A DNA stretch of 13,594 nucleotides from Thermoplasmata archaeon (GCA_008297795.1 VBQP01000016.1:1-13594), one strand, 5' to 3'; positions 1-7,464 are shown, numbered from the stretch's first letter. Program-made: numbers and translations. Notes: a model not told the origin generated them from the letters alone.

Positions 1-1692
1 TCTTTTGACCTGAGAGATGTTGACGGTGTAAATTACGTTACCTCAGTCAGAAGCCAGCAGGGCGGGACATGCTGGACTCACGGAACAATGGCTGCAATCG
101 AGGGCAATTTGCTGATGACGGGCAACTGGGCTGCTGCAGGAGAAACAGGAGAGCCAAATCTGGCAGAATACCATCTCGACTGGTGGAACGGCTTCAATAG
201 TTTCAACAACGACGATGACCCTGATGGTGGAGGGCTGCAGGTTCATGAGGGAGGAGATTACAGGGTTGCAGCAGCATATCTGTCAAGAGGAGAGGGCGCC
301 GTCAGGGATGTTGACGGGCAGTCATACCATACGCCGCCTGTCAGGAGCAGTTCGAGTTACCATTACTATTATGTGAGAAATATAGAGTGGTACACTGCAG
401 GAGATGATTTGAGCAATATCGATACCATAAAAGAGGCGATTATGAAATACGGGGTAATGGGGACATGCATGTGTTATGCAGGCGGATTCATAAACAATTT
501 TATTCACTACCAGCCGCCCGACAGCGATGCTGAGCCGAATCATGCAATTGCAATTGTGGGCTGGGATGACAGCAAGAGGACGCAGGCGCCCCATCCGGGA
601 GCATGGCTCTGCAAGAACAGCTGGGGCAGCGACTGGGGGGAGGACGGCTACTTCTGGATTTCATATTACGACAAATGGTGCGGAAAGCATCCGGAAATGG
701 GCGCCGTATCTTTTCAGGACGTCGAGCCATTGAAGTATAAGCACATTTACTACCATGACTACCATGGATGGCGCGATACGTTGACAAACTGCAGCGAGGC
801 GTTCAACAGATTTGTTGCAACTGAGAATGGCATGCTGAGTGCGGTGAGTTTTTTCACTGCTGCGGATAACGTGGAATACACTGTTGCAGTATACGACACC
901 TTCAAATGGGGGGAATTGCAGGACATGCTTTCCACAAAATCAGGGTTGATAGAACATGAGGGCTTTCATACCATAGACCTTGACACACCTGTGAAACTTC
1001 ATGAAGGCGATGATTTTTACATATATCTCAAACTCTCAGCAGGAGGGCAGCCATATGACCGCACGTCTGAAGTACCTGTGCTGCTCGGCGATGACCCGTT
1101 TTCAAAGGGTTATATGGGAAATGTTATAGTAAATTCATCTGCGAGTATGAGTGAGAGTTATTATCTGGAGAATTCAACATGGAAGGATTTGTACATGCTT
1201 GACAACTCTGCAAATTTCTGCATAAAGGGGCTTGTGCTTGCAGAGCCTGATTTGAAATGTGAAGGGAGCATAAACTGGGCTGATGTGCGCCCTGGTTCAA
1301 CCATCACTGCCAGTTTCACTGTGAAGAATGACGGTGAGTCTTTATCGTGGCTGGAGTGGGAAATCGCAGATTATCCCGACTGGGGAACATGGGAATTTTC
1401 TCCTTCAGAGGGAAAATATCTGGGTAAAGGAGATTCCATTACTGTAAATGTGTCTGTTGTGGCGCCGGACGAGAAAGACCAGGAATTCAGCGGCGAAATA
1501 AAGGTTGTGAATAAAGATAACAGCAGCGATTTTGAGACCATAAAAGTGAGCCTTTCAACTCCTTTGAAAAACTCAATCTCACATTTTACATTTGCAGGGC
1601 TGTTGAAGATAATTCTTTCCCACTTCCCTGAGCCAGAGCGGGAGATACTGAGGAATCTGCTTGAGAGGCAGTTTATAAAACAAACTTTTTAA
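1..1692 (+). CDS. Secreted C1A (papain-like) cysteine peptidase, 5' end missing
   Basis: The frame is open from base 1, so the N-terminus (signal peptide and probably a propeptide) lies outside the window; 563 residues are visible. The catalytic triad of clan CA peptidases can be read: Cys24 in [10 protein letters not shown] with Gln19/20 just before it for the oxyanion hole, His181 in [12 protein letters not shown], and Asn206 in [21 protein letters not shown]. The Gln-to-Cys spacing is slightly shorter than in papain. A region of about 170 residues after the peptidase resembles the lectin-like domain often attached to prokaryotic extracellular C1 peptidases (family knowledge, not computed). 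An Ig-like beta domain follows (from about EPDLKCEG, with VKNDG and NVSVVAP strands). The C-terminus is a hydrophobic/amphipathic tail containing [22 protein letters not shown]. The protein is probably exported and degrades external protein. The stop codon lies inside the TATA box of the next gene. Peptidase call is secure; the middle-domain names are tentative. Confidence 0.85.
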   Translation, partial: SFDLRDVDGVNYVTSVRSQQGGTCWTHGTMAAIEGNLLMTGNWAAAGETGEPNLAEYHLDWWNGFNSFNNDDDPDGGGLQVHEGGDYRVAAAYLSRGEGAVRDVDGQSYHTPPVRSSSSYHYYYVRNIEWYTAGDDLSNIDTIKEAIMKYGVMGTCMCYAGGFINNFIHYQPPDSDAEPNHAIAIVGWDDSKRTQAPHPGAWLCKNSWGSDWGEDGYFWISYYDKWCGKHPEMGAVSFQDVEPLKYKHIYYHDYHGWRDTLTNCSEAFNRFVATENGMLSAVSFFTAADNVEYTVAVYDTFKWGELQDMLSTKSGLIEHEGFHTIDLDTPVKLHEGDDFYIYLKLSAGGQPYDRTSEVPVLLGDDPFSKGYMGNVIVNSSASMSESYYLENSTWKDLYMLDNSANFCIKGLVLAEPDLKCEGSINWADVRPGSTITASFTVKNDGESLSWLEWEIADYPDWGTWEFSPSEGKYLGKGDSITVNVSVVAPDEKDQEFSGEIKVVNKDNSSDFETIKVSLSTPLKNSISHFTFAGLLKIILSHFPEPEREILRNLLERQFIKQTF

Positions 1693-1695
1693 TAT
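1686..1695 (+). promoter_or_regulatory. TATA-box-like promoter of the archease–rtcB operon
   Basis: TTTTTAATAT is centred about 25 bp before the ATG at 1715. That spacing would place transcription start at or next to the start codon (leaderless), and no Shine-Dalgarno sequence lies in between. It overlaps the TAA stop of the upstream peptidase gene. Assignment is by spacing only. Confidence 0.55.
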
Positions 1696-1714
1696 CATCG
1701 CTGCTTAAAACGCA

Positions 1715-2125
1715 ATGGATTACCGGCTGTTCGAGCATACAGCAGATATAGGCGTTGAAGCATATGGCTCTACCATTGAGGAGGCATTCGAGAATGCGGC
1801 AAAGGGCATGTTTTCCATAATCACAAACGGCAGCAGGATAGAGCCAAAGGAAAAGCGAGTGATAAACCTCGCAATCGACTCAGATGAAGAGCAAGTCCTG
1901 GTTGACTGGCTATCTGAACTCCTTTACATAAATGATGTTGAGGGGCTCGTATTCGGTGATTTTAAGGTCAGCATAGGTAAGGAATTTACTGGTGAGGCTT
2001 GGGGCGAGAAATATGATCGTGAAAAGCACGGATATGGAACTGAAATAAAGGCTGTGACATACCACATGCTCCAAATCAAAAGAAATAAAAAAGGTTTTAA
2101 GATAAGAGTGCTGTTCGATATATAG
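1715..2125 (+). CDS. Archease (RtcB activator)
   Basis: This 136-residue protein matches the archease family in length and motifs. EHTADIG is near the N-terminus (residues 7-13), DWLSELLYINDVEG is in the middle, and GTEIKAVTYHMLQI is followed by RVLFDI at the C-terminus. Archease speeds RtcB by promoting guanylylation of its active-site His and broadens NTP use; acidic residues such as the Asp of HTADIG bind the metal. The direct neighbour 37 bp downstream is RtcB, the expected partner, so the two are very likely cotranscribed for tRNA splicing and RNA repair. The ATG at 1715 is chosen because the protein begins exactly where the family begins and a TATA box sits about 25 bp upstream. Confidence 0.96.
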   Translation: MDYRLFEHTADIGVEAYGSTIEEAFENAAKGMFSIITNGSRIEPKEKRVINLAIDSDEEQVLVDWLSELLYINDVEGLVFGDFKVSIGKEFTGEAWGEKYDREKHGYGTEIKAVTYHMLQIKRNKKGFKIRVLFDI

Positions 2126-2162
2126 GGTGATTGGTTCACAGTAAACAAAAAAGAGGAAGAAT

Positions 2163-3623
2163 ATGTGGGAAGGACCTTTGGAGAAAGTGGGGGAATACAG
2201 GTACGAGATACCCCGCACATATAAGGGAAAGAACGGAAACCTGAACATGCGTACATCTGGCAGGGTGTATGTCAGCGATGACATGATAGATTCAATAAGA
2301 AAAGACGACGCTCTCGAGCAGGTGGCAAATGTTACCACGCTGCCTGGCATCGTGGGCAGGTCAATGGCTATGCCGGAAATACACTGGGGATACGGCTTTC
2401 CGATAGGGGGTGTTGCTGCCACATCTGCAGATGACGGCGTAATATCGCCTGGCGGTGTGGGTTTTGATATAAATTGCGGAGTCCGCCTTGTGAGGACCAA
2501 TCTGCATATAGATGACCTCGACAGGGAAAAAATAAGGACTCTTGTGGATGAGATGTTCAAAAATGTGCCCTCGGGAGTTGGAAGCAAGGCAAAGGTGAGG
2601 CTGAGCAGGAACGAACTTGACAGGGTTATAGAGATGGGGGCAAAATGGGCTGTGGAGAACGGCTACGGATGGGAGAGAGACCTGGAAGTGCTGGAGGAGA
2701 ACGGTCACATGGAAACAGATATCTCCACAATTTCGGAAAAGGCGAAGGAAAGGGGTAAATCGCAGGTCGGCTCCCTAGGTGCGGGAAATCACTTTCTCGA
2801 GATACAGAAGGTGGCAGATATATTTGACGAGGAAGTGGCGAGGGTTTACGGAATTGAGAAGAATCAGGTTGTTGTTCTGATACATACGGGCTCGCGAGGT
2901 TTCGGTCATCAGGTGTGCACAGACCATCTCAGGGTTCTAGAAAATGCGGTCAGGAAGTACGGAATAAGACTGCCGGACAGACAGCTTGCATGTGCTCCCG
3001 TTCACAGCAATGAGGGTCAGGCATATCTCAAAGCAATGGCAGGTGCAGCAAACTTTGCATGGTGTAACCGCCAGATGATAGTGCACTGGGTCAGGCAGTC
3101 ATTTGAGAACGTGCTGGGCGAAGATGCAGAGGACATGGGCATGGAAATTGTTTATGATGTATGTCATAATGTGGCAAAACTCGAGGAGCATGAAGTTGAC
3201 GGAAAGAAAATGAAAGTTTATGTTCACAGAAAGGGCGCAACACGGGCATTTGGACCGGGGAAGAGAGAAGTGCCTTTGAAATACAGGGAGGTGGGGCAGC
3301 CGGTCATAATCCCTGGAGACATGGGCACGGAGAGTTATCTGCTGAAGGGGACAAAACAGTCAGAAGAAACATTTGGCTCAACATGCCACGGCGCGGGCAG
3401 GGTGCTGTCAAGAACTGCAGCCAAGAAAAAGTGGAGGGGGGAGGAGATAGGCAGGAACCTTGAAAATAAGGGGATATATGCTCATCCTGCAAGCTGGAGC
3501 GTTATGGCTGAGGAGAGTCCCGATGCATATAAGGACGTCAGCAAGGTTGTTTCAGTAACTCATGGCGCAGGAATATCCCTCAAAGTTGCGCGCATGGTAC
3601 CGCTGGGAGTCGTTAAAGGTTGA
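2163..3623 (+). CDS. rtcB: RtcB RNA-splicing ligase
   Basis: This 486-residue protein is close in length to characterised archaeal RtcB. It joins 2',3'-cyclic phosphate (or 3'-phosphate) and 5'-OH RNA ends with GTP and Mn2+, in tRNA splicing and RNA repair. Metal and nucleotide ligands can be read in order: Asp102 and Cys105 in [12 protein letters not shown], His210 in [10 protein letters not shown], His241 in [10 protein letters not shown], His335 in CHNVAK, and the guanylylated His409 in [12 protein letters not shown]. It ends with [25 protein letters not shown] sequence (residues 466-486). No intein interrupts it, although RtcB is a common intein host in archaea. A Shine-Dalgarno-like GAGGA at 2153-2157 supports the ATG. 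Archease lies upstream and a DUF92 gene starts 7 bp after the stop. Confidence 0.98.
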   Translation: MWEGPLEKVGEYRYEIPRTYKGKNGNLNMRTSGRVYVSDDMIDSIRKDDALEQVANVTTLPGIVGRSMAMPEIHWGYGFPIGGVAATSADDGVISPGGVGFDINCGVRLVRTNLHIDDLDREKIRTLVDEMFKNVPSGVGSKAKVRLSRNELDRVIEMGAKWAVENGYGWERDLEVLEENGHMETDISTISEKAKERGKSQVGSLGAGNHFLEIQKVADIFDEEVARVYGIEKNQVVVLIHTGSRGFGHQVCTDHLRVLENAVRKYGIRLPDRQLACAPVHSNEGQAYLKAMAGAANFAWCNRQMIVHWVRQSFENVLGEDAEDMGMEIVYDVCHNVAKLEEHEVDGKKMKVYVHRKGATRAFGPGKREVPLKYREVGQPVIIPGDMGTESYLLKGTKQSEETFGSTCHGAGRVLSRTAAKKKWRGEEIGRNLENKGIYAHPASWSVMAEESPDAYKDVSKVVSVTHGAGISLKVARMVPLGVVKG

Positions 3624-3626
3624 GGT
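3622..3626 (+). promoter_or_regulatory. Shine-Dalgarno site setting the DUF92 start
   Basis: GAGGT overlaps the RtcB stop codon (TGA 3621-3623) and lies 4 bases before ATG 3631. It favours that start over an in-frame upstream ATG at 3562 that lies inside rtcB. Confidence 0.6.
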
Positions 3627-3630
3627 AAAA

Positions 3631-4377
3631 ATGGATTATGCGAATGCAGCCATGTACATACTCATATGCGTTGTTTTTTCTCTTATTTCAATAAAATACA
3701 GGTTGCTGAACTTTAACGGCACAATTGCTGCAGCAGTTATAGGCATAATCATACTGTTTTCCACAGGCATAGAATGGTTTGTTCTCCTGCTAATTTTCCT
3801 TGTTCTTGGGATTCTTTCAACCAAATTCAGATACGGGTATAAGGAAAGGAAGGGGCTGCATGAGAGGGGAAATGGAATGAGGAAGGCGGCAAATGTGATA
3901 GCCAACGGGCTTGTGCCTGCAGCCATCTCTTTATTTGCTCTCATATTTTCCCCTGAAAAAATGATTGTCCCTTTCACTGTGGCTATAGCTGTTGCAACCT
4001 CTGATACATTTGCCTCAGAAATAGGAGTTATTTCAGATAAAGTCTATATGATAACGAATCTCAAAAAGACAGAGGCTGGCACAAATGGGGGGGTTTCATG
4101 GCTTGGTGAGGGCGCATCTCTTCTCGGCGCTGCAATAATCTCATTTTCGGCATTTATGCTCGTGGGCATGGAACCAAAATGGGTTGCTTTCTCAATATTG
4201 ATGGGATTTTTGGGGTGCCAGATCGACTCGCTTCTGGGGGCAACCCTGCAGGGGGGTGTAAAGGCAAGGGAGGAGCAACTTCCATCAGATGCGGTTCTGA
4301 CAAACAGCGATGTCAACCTTCTTTCGATTTCAATTGCAGCCCTTATTTCCTTCATCTTTGCAGTCTTGCTGTTCTGA
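3631..4377 (+). CDS. DUF92 family integral membrane protein (VTE6-like)
   Basis: This 248-residue, strongly hydrophobic protein has about six to seven membrane segments. The family signature regions are visible: FNGTIAAAVIG early, LGILSTKFRYGYKERKG after the third segment, ATSDTFASEIG in the middle, then GTNGGVSWLGEGASLLGA and GFLGCQIDSLLGATLQGG. DUF92 proteins are found across archaea, cyanobacteria and plants. The plant member VTE6 is a phytyl-phosphate kinase, so an archaeal role in isoprenoid phosphate metabolism is possible, but it is not shown by the sequence. The start is placed at 3631 by the Shine-Dalgarno site and because an earlier in-frame ATG would bury 23 non-membrane residues inside RtcB. 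The 7-bp gap to rtcB implies cotranscription. Its 3' end overlaps the convergent methyltransferase gene by 26 bp. Confidence 0.85.
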   Translation: MDYANAAMYILICVVFSLISIKYRLLNFNGTIAAAVIGIIILFSTGIEWFVLLLIFLVLGILSTKFRYGYKERKGLHERGNGMRKAANVIANGLVPAAISLFALIFSPEKMIVPFTVAIAVATSDTFASEIGVISDKVYMITNLKKTEAGTNGGVSWLGEGASLLGAAIISFSAFMLVGMEPKWVAFSILMGFLGCQIDSLLGATLQGGVKAREEQLPSDAVLTNSDVNLLSISIAALISFIFAVLLF

Positions 4378-4960
4378 CAAGCGTAACTTCATAAACGACA
4401 GCCCTTTTTTTGTGGAAGGAAAACGTCCTCTTTATTGGAAAGTCATAATCTCTGGAATATGTTATTTCTCCTCCGAGGGAAGATGCAAGAATTTTTATGA
4501 ACGGAATCGTGCTTTTTAGATGGAGGGAGTAAACAACAGGTGCAAACTCAAGCCCTTTCTTCAGGAATGCCCTGTCTGCATTTCTATTGCCCATCTGCGA
4601 GCCAAAGGGAGGATTCATTATTGCAACGTCCCCATTCACTTCCATGCTTTCAATATCTCCCTCCACAAATGATATGTTTTTCAGGGAAAATCTCTCTGCC
4701 TCCCTCCTGGCTATTTTTATGGCTGAATCATCTATATCAATGCCTATCACTTCCCTTGCTCCAAGGAGGGCAGACCCTATAGCAAATATGCCTGTTCCGC
4801 AGCCAAGGTCAATAACCTTTTTCCGATATATGTCTTCGTATGCATTGAAGAGTATGTCTGCTGCTATTTCTGCAGGCGTGCTGTATTGCTCCAGGCTGGG
4901 GGAGGGGGATTCAATGGGGGGGATTTTTTGCAGCGCAATCTCCAGTTCCTTCTTCTTCAT
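4352..4960 (-). CDS. METTL5-like N6-adenine RNA methyltransferase
   Basis: This 202-residue Rossmann methyltransferase has SAM motif I at DLGCGTG (51-57), motif II acidic residues in IGIDIDDSA (72-80), and the catalytic NPPF tetrad at 116-119, typical of N6-adenine (or exocyclic amine) methylation. An LEQYSTPAEIAADIL stretch at 23-37 comes before the SAM fold and closely resembles the LEQY segment of human METTL5, which methylates a single 18S rRNA adenosine. By homology this is probably the archaeal small-subunit rRNA m6A enzyme; a DNA substrate is less likely because no restriction gene is nearby. The ATG at 4960 lies about 28 bp from a TATA box shared with the divergent gene. The 3' end overlaps the DUF92 gene by 26 bp. 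Confidence 0.85.
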   Translation of the reverse strand: MKKKELEIALQKIPPIESPSPSLEQYSTPAEIAADILFNAYEDIYRKKVIDLGCGTGIFAIGSALLGAREVIGIDIDDSAIKIARREAERFSLKNISFVEGDIESMEVNGDVAIMNPPFGSQMGNRNADRAFLKKGLEFAPVVYSLHLKSTIPFIKILASSLGGEITYSRDYDFPIKRTFSFHKKRAVVYEVTLVRTARLQR

Positions 4961-4982
4961 ACCTGCAATATCTGCTCCATCA

Positions 4983-4994
4983 CTTTAAATATTG
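4983..4994. promoter_or_regulatory. Shared bidirectional TATA region
   Basis: CTTTAAATATTG reads as a TATA-like box on both strands. It lies about 25 bp before ATG 5013 (+) and about 28 bp before ATG 4960 (-). Both distances fit archaeal leaderless initiation, so one near-symmetric box may serve both genes. Confidence 0.5.
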
Positions 4995-5012
4995 CTCTTC
5001 TCTTATCATTCC

Positions 5013-5204
5013 ATGGAATTCGGTGTTGTTATATGTCCTAGATGCAGGATGGCAAGGGCCGTTAAACTGGGGCAGAAAACGACAACATGCACGAGATGCG
5101 GCAAAAAATTTGAGGTCAAAGGCAGAGTGGTATACAGGGCGGGAGACGCCAGGGAGGCAGCCGCCGCCGTGGCGGAAGTAAACAAAAAACTGATGGAAAA
5201 ATGA
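5013..5204 (+). CDS. Small zinc-ribbon protein (DUF1922/DUF5817-like)
   Basis: This 63-residue protein begins MEFGVVICPRCRM and carries two CxxC knuckles (CPRC and CTRC) about 16 residues apart, the spacing of a rubredoxin-type zinc ribbon. A short FEVKGRVVYRAGD strand region and a C-terminal helix (AREAAAAVAEVNKKLME) follow. The layout resembles small archaeal proteins of the DUF1922/DUF5817 type, whose function is not known; nucleic acid binding is plausible but unproven. The start at 5013 is preferred over an in-frame TTG at 4992 because the latter lies inside the TATA box. It has only four metal-ligand cysteines, so it is not a RING finger. The next gene begins 21-36 bp downstream. Confidence 0.75.
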   Translation: MEFGVVICPRCRMARAVKLGQKTTTCTRCGKKFEVKGRVVYRAGDAREAAAAVAEVNKKLMEK

Positions 5205-5213
5205 CCCAAAAAG

Positions 5214-5221
5214 TTATTTAT
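5214..5221 (+). promoter_or_regulatory. Possible TATA box for the exported membrane protein
   Basis: TTATTTAT lies about 23 bp before an in-frame GTG at 5241 but only 8 bp before the first ATG at 5226. If it is a real promoter, leaderless translation from GTG 5241 fits better. Cotranscription with the zinc-ribbon gene is an alternative. Confidence 0.35.
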
Positions 5222-5225
5222 CAAA

Positions 5226-6038
5226 ATGTATTGCCAAAATGTGAAGAAATTAGCCATTGCATTCGTTGTGGGGGCATTGCTTCTCCTGTCGTCGGGCAGT
5301 TATGCAGCGCCAGGAAGCAATGTAAAAATTGAGCGAGAGGAGATAAGCATATCTGGCGGTGAGGTAACGGAAAAAATATTTTTTGCAAGCACTCTTGGCT
5401 CTTACAATGGCACCATAAATATATGGGCGCCCTCTGACTGCAAAATAGAGTGCAGGGGAAGCAGTATCGATGGGAATGCACATGATGGCATGGTCGATAT
5501 AAATCTCGGGGCAAATGGGCTGGAGATACCTTCCAGGGGCACGCTTCTGTTAAATATCACTTATACCCTGAAAAATAACTTTGAGTACACAATTCTTTAC
5601 CCCACAGACTTGATGGAAATAACCATAAAGGCGGCAGATTACCCGAGGGGGAATATTCCGCTGAAGTACGGGGGAAATAGCATTTACACCTCAAATTTGA
5701 CTGCACTGGAGAAAGACACACAAATATGGATTGAGTTCATAGAGCAGCAGTCATCTGAAAATGCGAGCAGCATTTATATTATGGCGGGGGTAGTTGCAAT
5801 CTTTCTTGCTGTCATACTTATTGCGTTTGCAGTAAGGAGGAGGGGGGAGGAGGGGATACTTGCAAAGGAATCCACAGAAGCACTGGAACTCAGGAAGAGA
5901 TTGCTGACAGATGCACTGAAAACCCTGGAGATAGAGCACGAGAAGAAAAAAATACCCGATGCATATTACCGCTCCATAAAAGATTACTTCAAGAAAGAAG
6001 CAATAAAGGTTTTGAGGGAGATAGACAGAAGGAGGTGA
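5226..6038 (+). CDS. Exported single-pass membrane protein with cytoplasmic helical tail, unknown function
   Basis: This 270-residue protein has an N-terminal signal segment (KKLAIAFVVGALLLLSSGSYA, about 7-27) and a beta-rich ectodomain (about 30-178) with several possible N-glycosylation sequons (NGT, NIT, NLT, NAS). One strong membrane helix follows (about 183-202), then an RRR stop-transfer and a charged helical cytoplasmic tail (about 215-270). The tail pattern, with LEIEHEKKKIPDAYY followed by KEAIKVLREIDRR, resembles tails seen on many archaeal surface membrane proteins whose function is unknown. A shorter start at GTG 5241 would give 265 residues, and the signal segment is intact either way. 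The TGA stop abuts the convergent JAB gene inside the palindrome TGATCA. I do not recognise a functional domain. Confidence 0.75.
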   Translation: MYCQNVKKLAIAFVVGALLLLSSGSYAAPGSNVKIEREEISISGGEVTEKIFFASTLGSYNGTINIWAPSDCKIECRGSSIDGNAHDGMVDINLGANGLEIPSRGTLLLNITYTLKNNFEYTILYPTDLMEITIKAADYPRGNIPLKYGGNSIYTSNLTALEKDTQIWIEFIEQQSSENASSIYIMAGVVAIFLAVILIAFAVRRRGEEGILAKESTEALELRKRLLTDALKTLEIEHEKKKIPDAYYRSIKDYFKKEAIKVLREIDRRR

Positions 6039-6695
6039 TCATTTCTCTCCGAACACTGCATAAGGAATCTCAATGCATTTCTCATTCGAAACACGGAAAG
6101 TTTTTAGTTCAAGATTTATGGGATCAACAACAATTGAAACATGGAATTCTCTGTTGAACATCCTCCTCTGGGTTTCCATATCAATGGATGACATAAAACT
6201 TGTGTATCCCGGATGAGAATGATACCATCCTATAAGCACATAGTCATATTCTATTTCATCCAGTTTGTCAAAAAGATTTTCAAATGCATCTCTTCGAAAT
6301 TTTACAGACACTGCAGTTGATTCCAGTTCTCCGGTAACCGTTTCATGGACGACCTCATACCCCTTCTTTTTCCATCTGTAAAGGTTGCCGACAAGAAAGC
6401 CAAGGGCTTCAAGTCCTTTCTCTGCCATAAGTGAGCAATGCATTATTATGTCATCGATTGCAGCCATTTCAATGTACAAATTCAGTTCTTTATCATGGAA
6501 AGTTTTTACCTCTCTTTCATCCGAAGGCATTTTGTTCTCTATCTTTCCGGTTCCTAATTTCTCCATTCTCCACGACATGAAATTTTGCATGGAGGAAGTG
6601 CTGCTCTTTCCGGGGATATATCTGAATAATATGCTTTCAGGCGGCTTCCTTTCCTCACGATTTTTTACCTTTTCTCCTGTTATTTTTATCGTCAT
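6039..6695 (-). CDS. JAB/JAMM metalloprotease, Rpn11/CSN5-like (deubiquitinase-type)
   Basis: A 218-residue protein. The zinc-peptidase motif is complete: Glu96 in GLEALGFLVG, then His159, His161, Ser169 and Asp172 in GWYHSHPGYTSFMSSID, an HxHx7SxxD pattern whose GWYHSHPG context is like eukaryotic Rpn11 and CSN5. VVDP follows at 189-192, as in that family. The core starts near residue 72. The first ~70 residues are a polar, probably flexible extension with no motif I recognise. As last gene of the E1–Ubl–E2–JAB cassette, its likely job is trimming the Ubl precursor and removing Ubl from targets. I choose ATG 6695, which has GGAG 6 bases upstream, over TTG 6707 and ATG 6701. It overlaps the E2 gene by 41 bp in another frame. 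No signal peptide is present, so it should act in the cytoplasm. Confidence 0.93.
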   Translation of the reverse strand: MTIKITGEKVKNREERKPPESILFRYIPGKSSTSSMQNFMSWRMEKLGTGKIENKMPSDEREVKTFHDKELNLYIEMAAIDDIIMHCSLMAEKGLEALGFLVGNLYRWKKKGYEVVHETVTGELESTAVSVKFRRDAFENLFDKLDEIEYDYVLIGWYHSHPGYTSFMSSIDMETQRRMFNREFHVSIVVDPINLELKTFRVSNEKCIEIPYAVFGEK

Positions 6696-7221
6696 TTTCA
6701 TCTCCAATTACTACAGGTTTCCTGTGACTTTCCTTTGGCACGTCTGCCAGCGGGGGGTTGTAAGGATGCCTGTTAAAATATTCTGCTGCCTTTGTGCAGG
6801 TGTCGTTATCATACGGATTATCAGGGTTGGGATTCAGGAGAAGAGATTCTATGCCTCTTATGAACGCAGGTAGTGTGGAGCGGAAACTCCACTCATCGAG
6901 AAGTTTTGTACATATATATCCTCCATCTGAAGGGGGCATTATGTTCGGATGGAAAATTTTGCTCCTCCACCTGACTATGGGCGTCTGGAATGGATAGTCC
7001 TCTGTTATCGTTATCCTGAGTTTGTGGGTGTACCTTGTTCCAACTCTATCTCCTTTCAGCACTGGGCCCGGGGTATTTACCAGGGTTACCATTATGGTTA
7101 CGGGAAATTCTCTGAAATCCGGGTCTGATATGGAGAAGTAATGTTTGAAGCTCCTCCTGCATTCTCTTATCTCATTTTTCAATCTGGATACAAGCAGGTC
7201 TCTTGGCAGGGGCAATTGCAT
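6655..7221 (-). CDS. E2-like ubiquitin-conjugating enzyme (UBC fold)
   Basis: This 188-residue protein carries the hallmarks of eukaryotic E2 enzymes in the right order: YPFQTPIVRW (76-85), KIFHPNI with the HPN motif at 91-93, catalytic Cys104 in GGYICTKLLDEW, conserved Trp111, and SLLLNPNPDNPY (126-137). The HPN-to-Cys spacing is 11 residues, about three longer than in UbcH5-type enzymes. A C-terminal extension of ~35 residues ends in a very basic tail (NRRKGKKS). It would receive Ubl from the E1 as a Cys104 thioester and pass it to a lysine. The chosen ATG at 7221 shares its A with the TGA stop of the Ubl gene, so translation is probably coupled; two GTG codons just before it are less likely. 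Its 3' end overlaps the JAB gene. Confidence 0.95.
   Translation of the reverse strand: MQLPLPRDLLVSRLKNEIRECRRSFKHYFSISDPDFREFPVTIMVTLVNTPGPVLKGDRVGTRYTHKLRITITEDYPFQTPIVRWRSKIFHPNIMPPSDGGYICTKLLDEWSFRSTLPAFIRGIESLLLNPNPDNPYDNDTCTKAAEYFNRHPYNPPLADVPKESHRKPVVIGDENDDKNNRRKGKKS
6702..6705 (-). promoter_or_regulatory. Shine-Dalgarno site inside the E2 gene, for JAB
   Basis: GGAG on the minus strand sits 6 bases before ATG 6695 and directly before another in-frame ATG (6701). The optimal spacing selects 6695. Its location inside the E2 reading frame suggests translational coupling. Confidence 0.55.
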
Positions 7222-7460
7222 CACCACATGCCGCCTTCGGGGTCAGGAATCAGTTCCACAATATCTCCTTCCTGCAGCCTTGCCTCGCCTATGGTTGTTT
7301 GCCCTCCGAGCACTTTCTTTCCGAATCTTACGACATATGCTCCCGGGTCTTTGTTCCAGTAATTTGCAGCACTTTCTATGACCTCCTCCACGGTGTTGTC
7401 CATTTCCACATCCATGCTGATTTTACTTCCTGTTTCAGCATCTTTTACGGAAATTTTCAT
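7221..7460 (-). CDS. Ubiquitin-like modifier precursor ending Gly-Gly-Met-Trp
   Basis: This 79-residue protein has a ubiquitin-type beta-grasp layout: a first strand MKISVKDAET, a second strand KISMDVEM, a helix from TVEEVIESAANYW, strand YVVRFGKKVL, and a last strand DIVELIP. It ends P-E-Gly76-Gly77-Met78-Trp79, so two residues must be removed to expose the Gly-Gly needed for activation. Residues 47-55 (GKKVLGGQT) line up without gaps with ubiquitin 47-55, placing a lysine at position 48. The tail before Gly-Gly is acidic/proline-rich (DPE) rather than basic as in ubiquitin. It sits between E1 and E2 genes. Start ATG 7460 has GAGG five bases before it. A sulfur-carrier (MoaD/ThiS/SAMP-like) role is possible but less likely given the E2 neighbour. 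Confidence 0.92.
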   Translation of the reverse strand: MKISVKDAETGSKISMDVEMDNTVEEVIESAANYWNKDPGAYVVRFGKKVLGGQTTIGEARLQEGDIVELIPDPEGGMW

Positions 7461-7464
7461 GAAT

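Noticed and set aside
1910..2587. 225-codon minus-strand frame across archease and rtcB
   Set aside because: It is antisense to two securely identified genes and shows no domain of its own.
6696..6707. JAB start at TTG 6707 or ATG 6701
   Set aside because: GGAG at 6705-6702 is part of or too close to these codons but ideally placed for ATG 6695.
7221..7460. Ubl as a pure sulfur carrier (MoaD/ThiS)
   Set aside because: The Met-Trp tail, E2 and JAB neighbours and lack of molybdopterin, thiamine or tRNA thiolation genes make conjugation the better reading.
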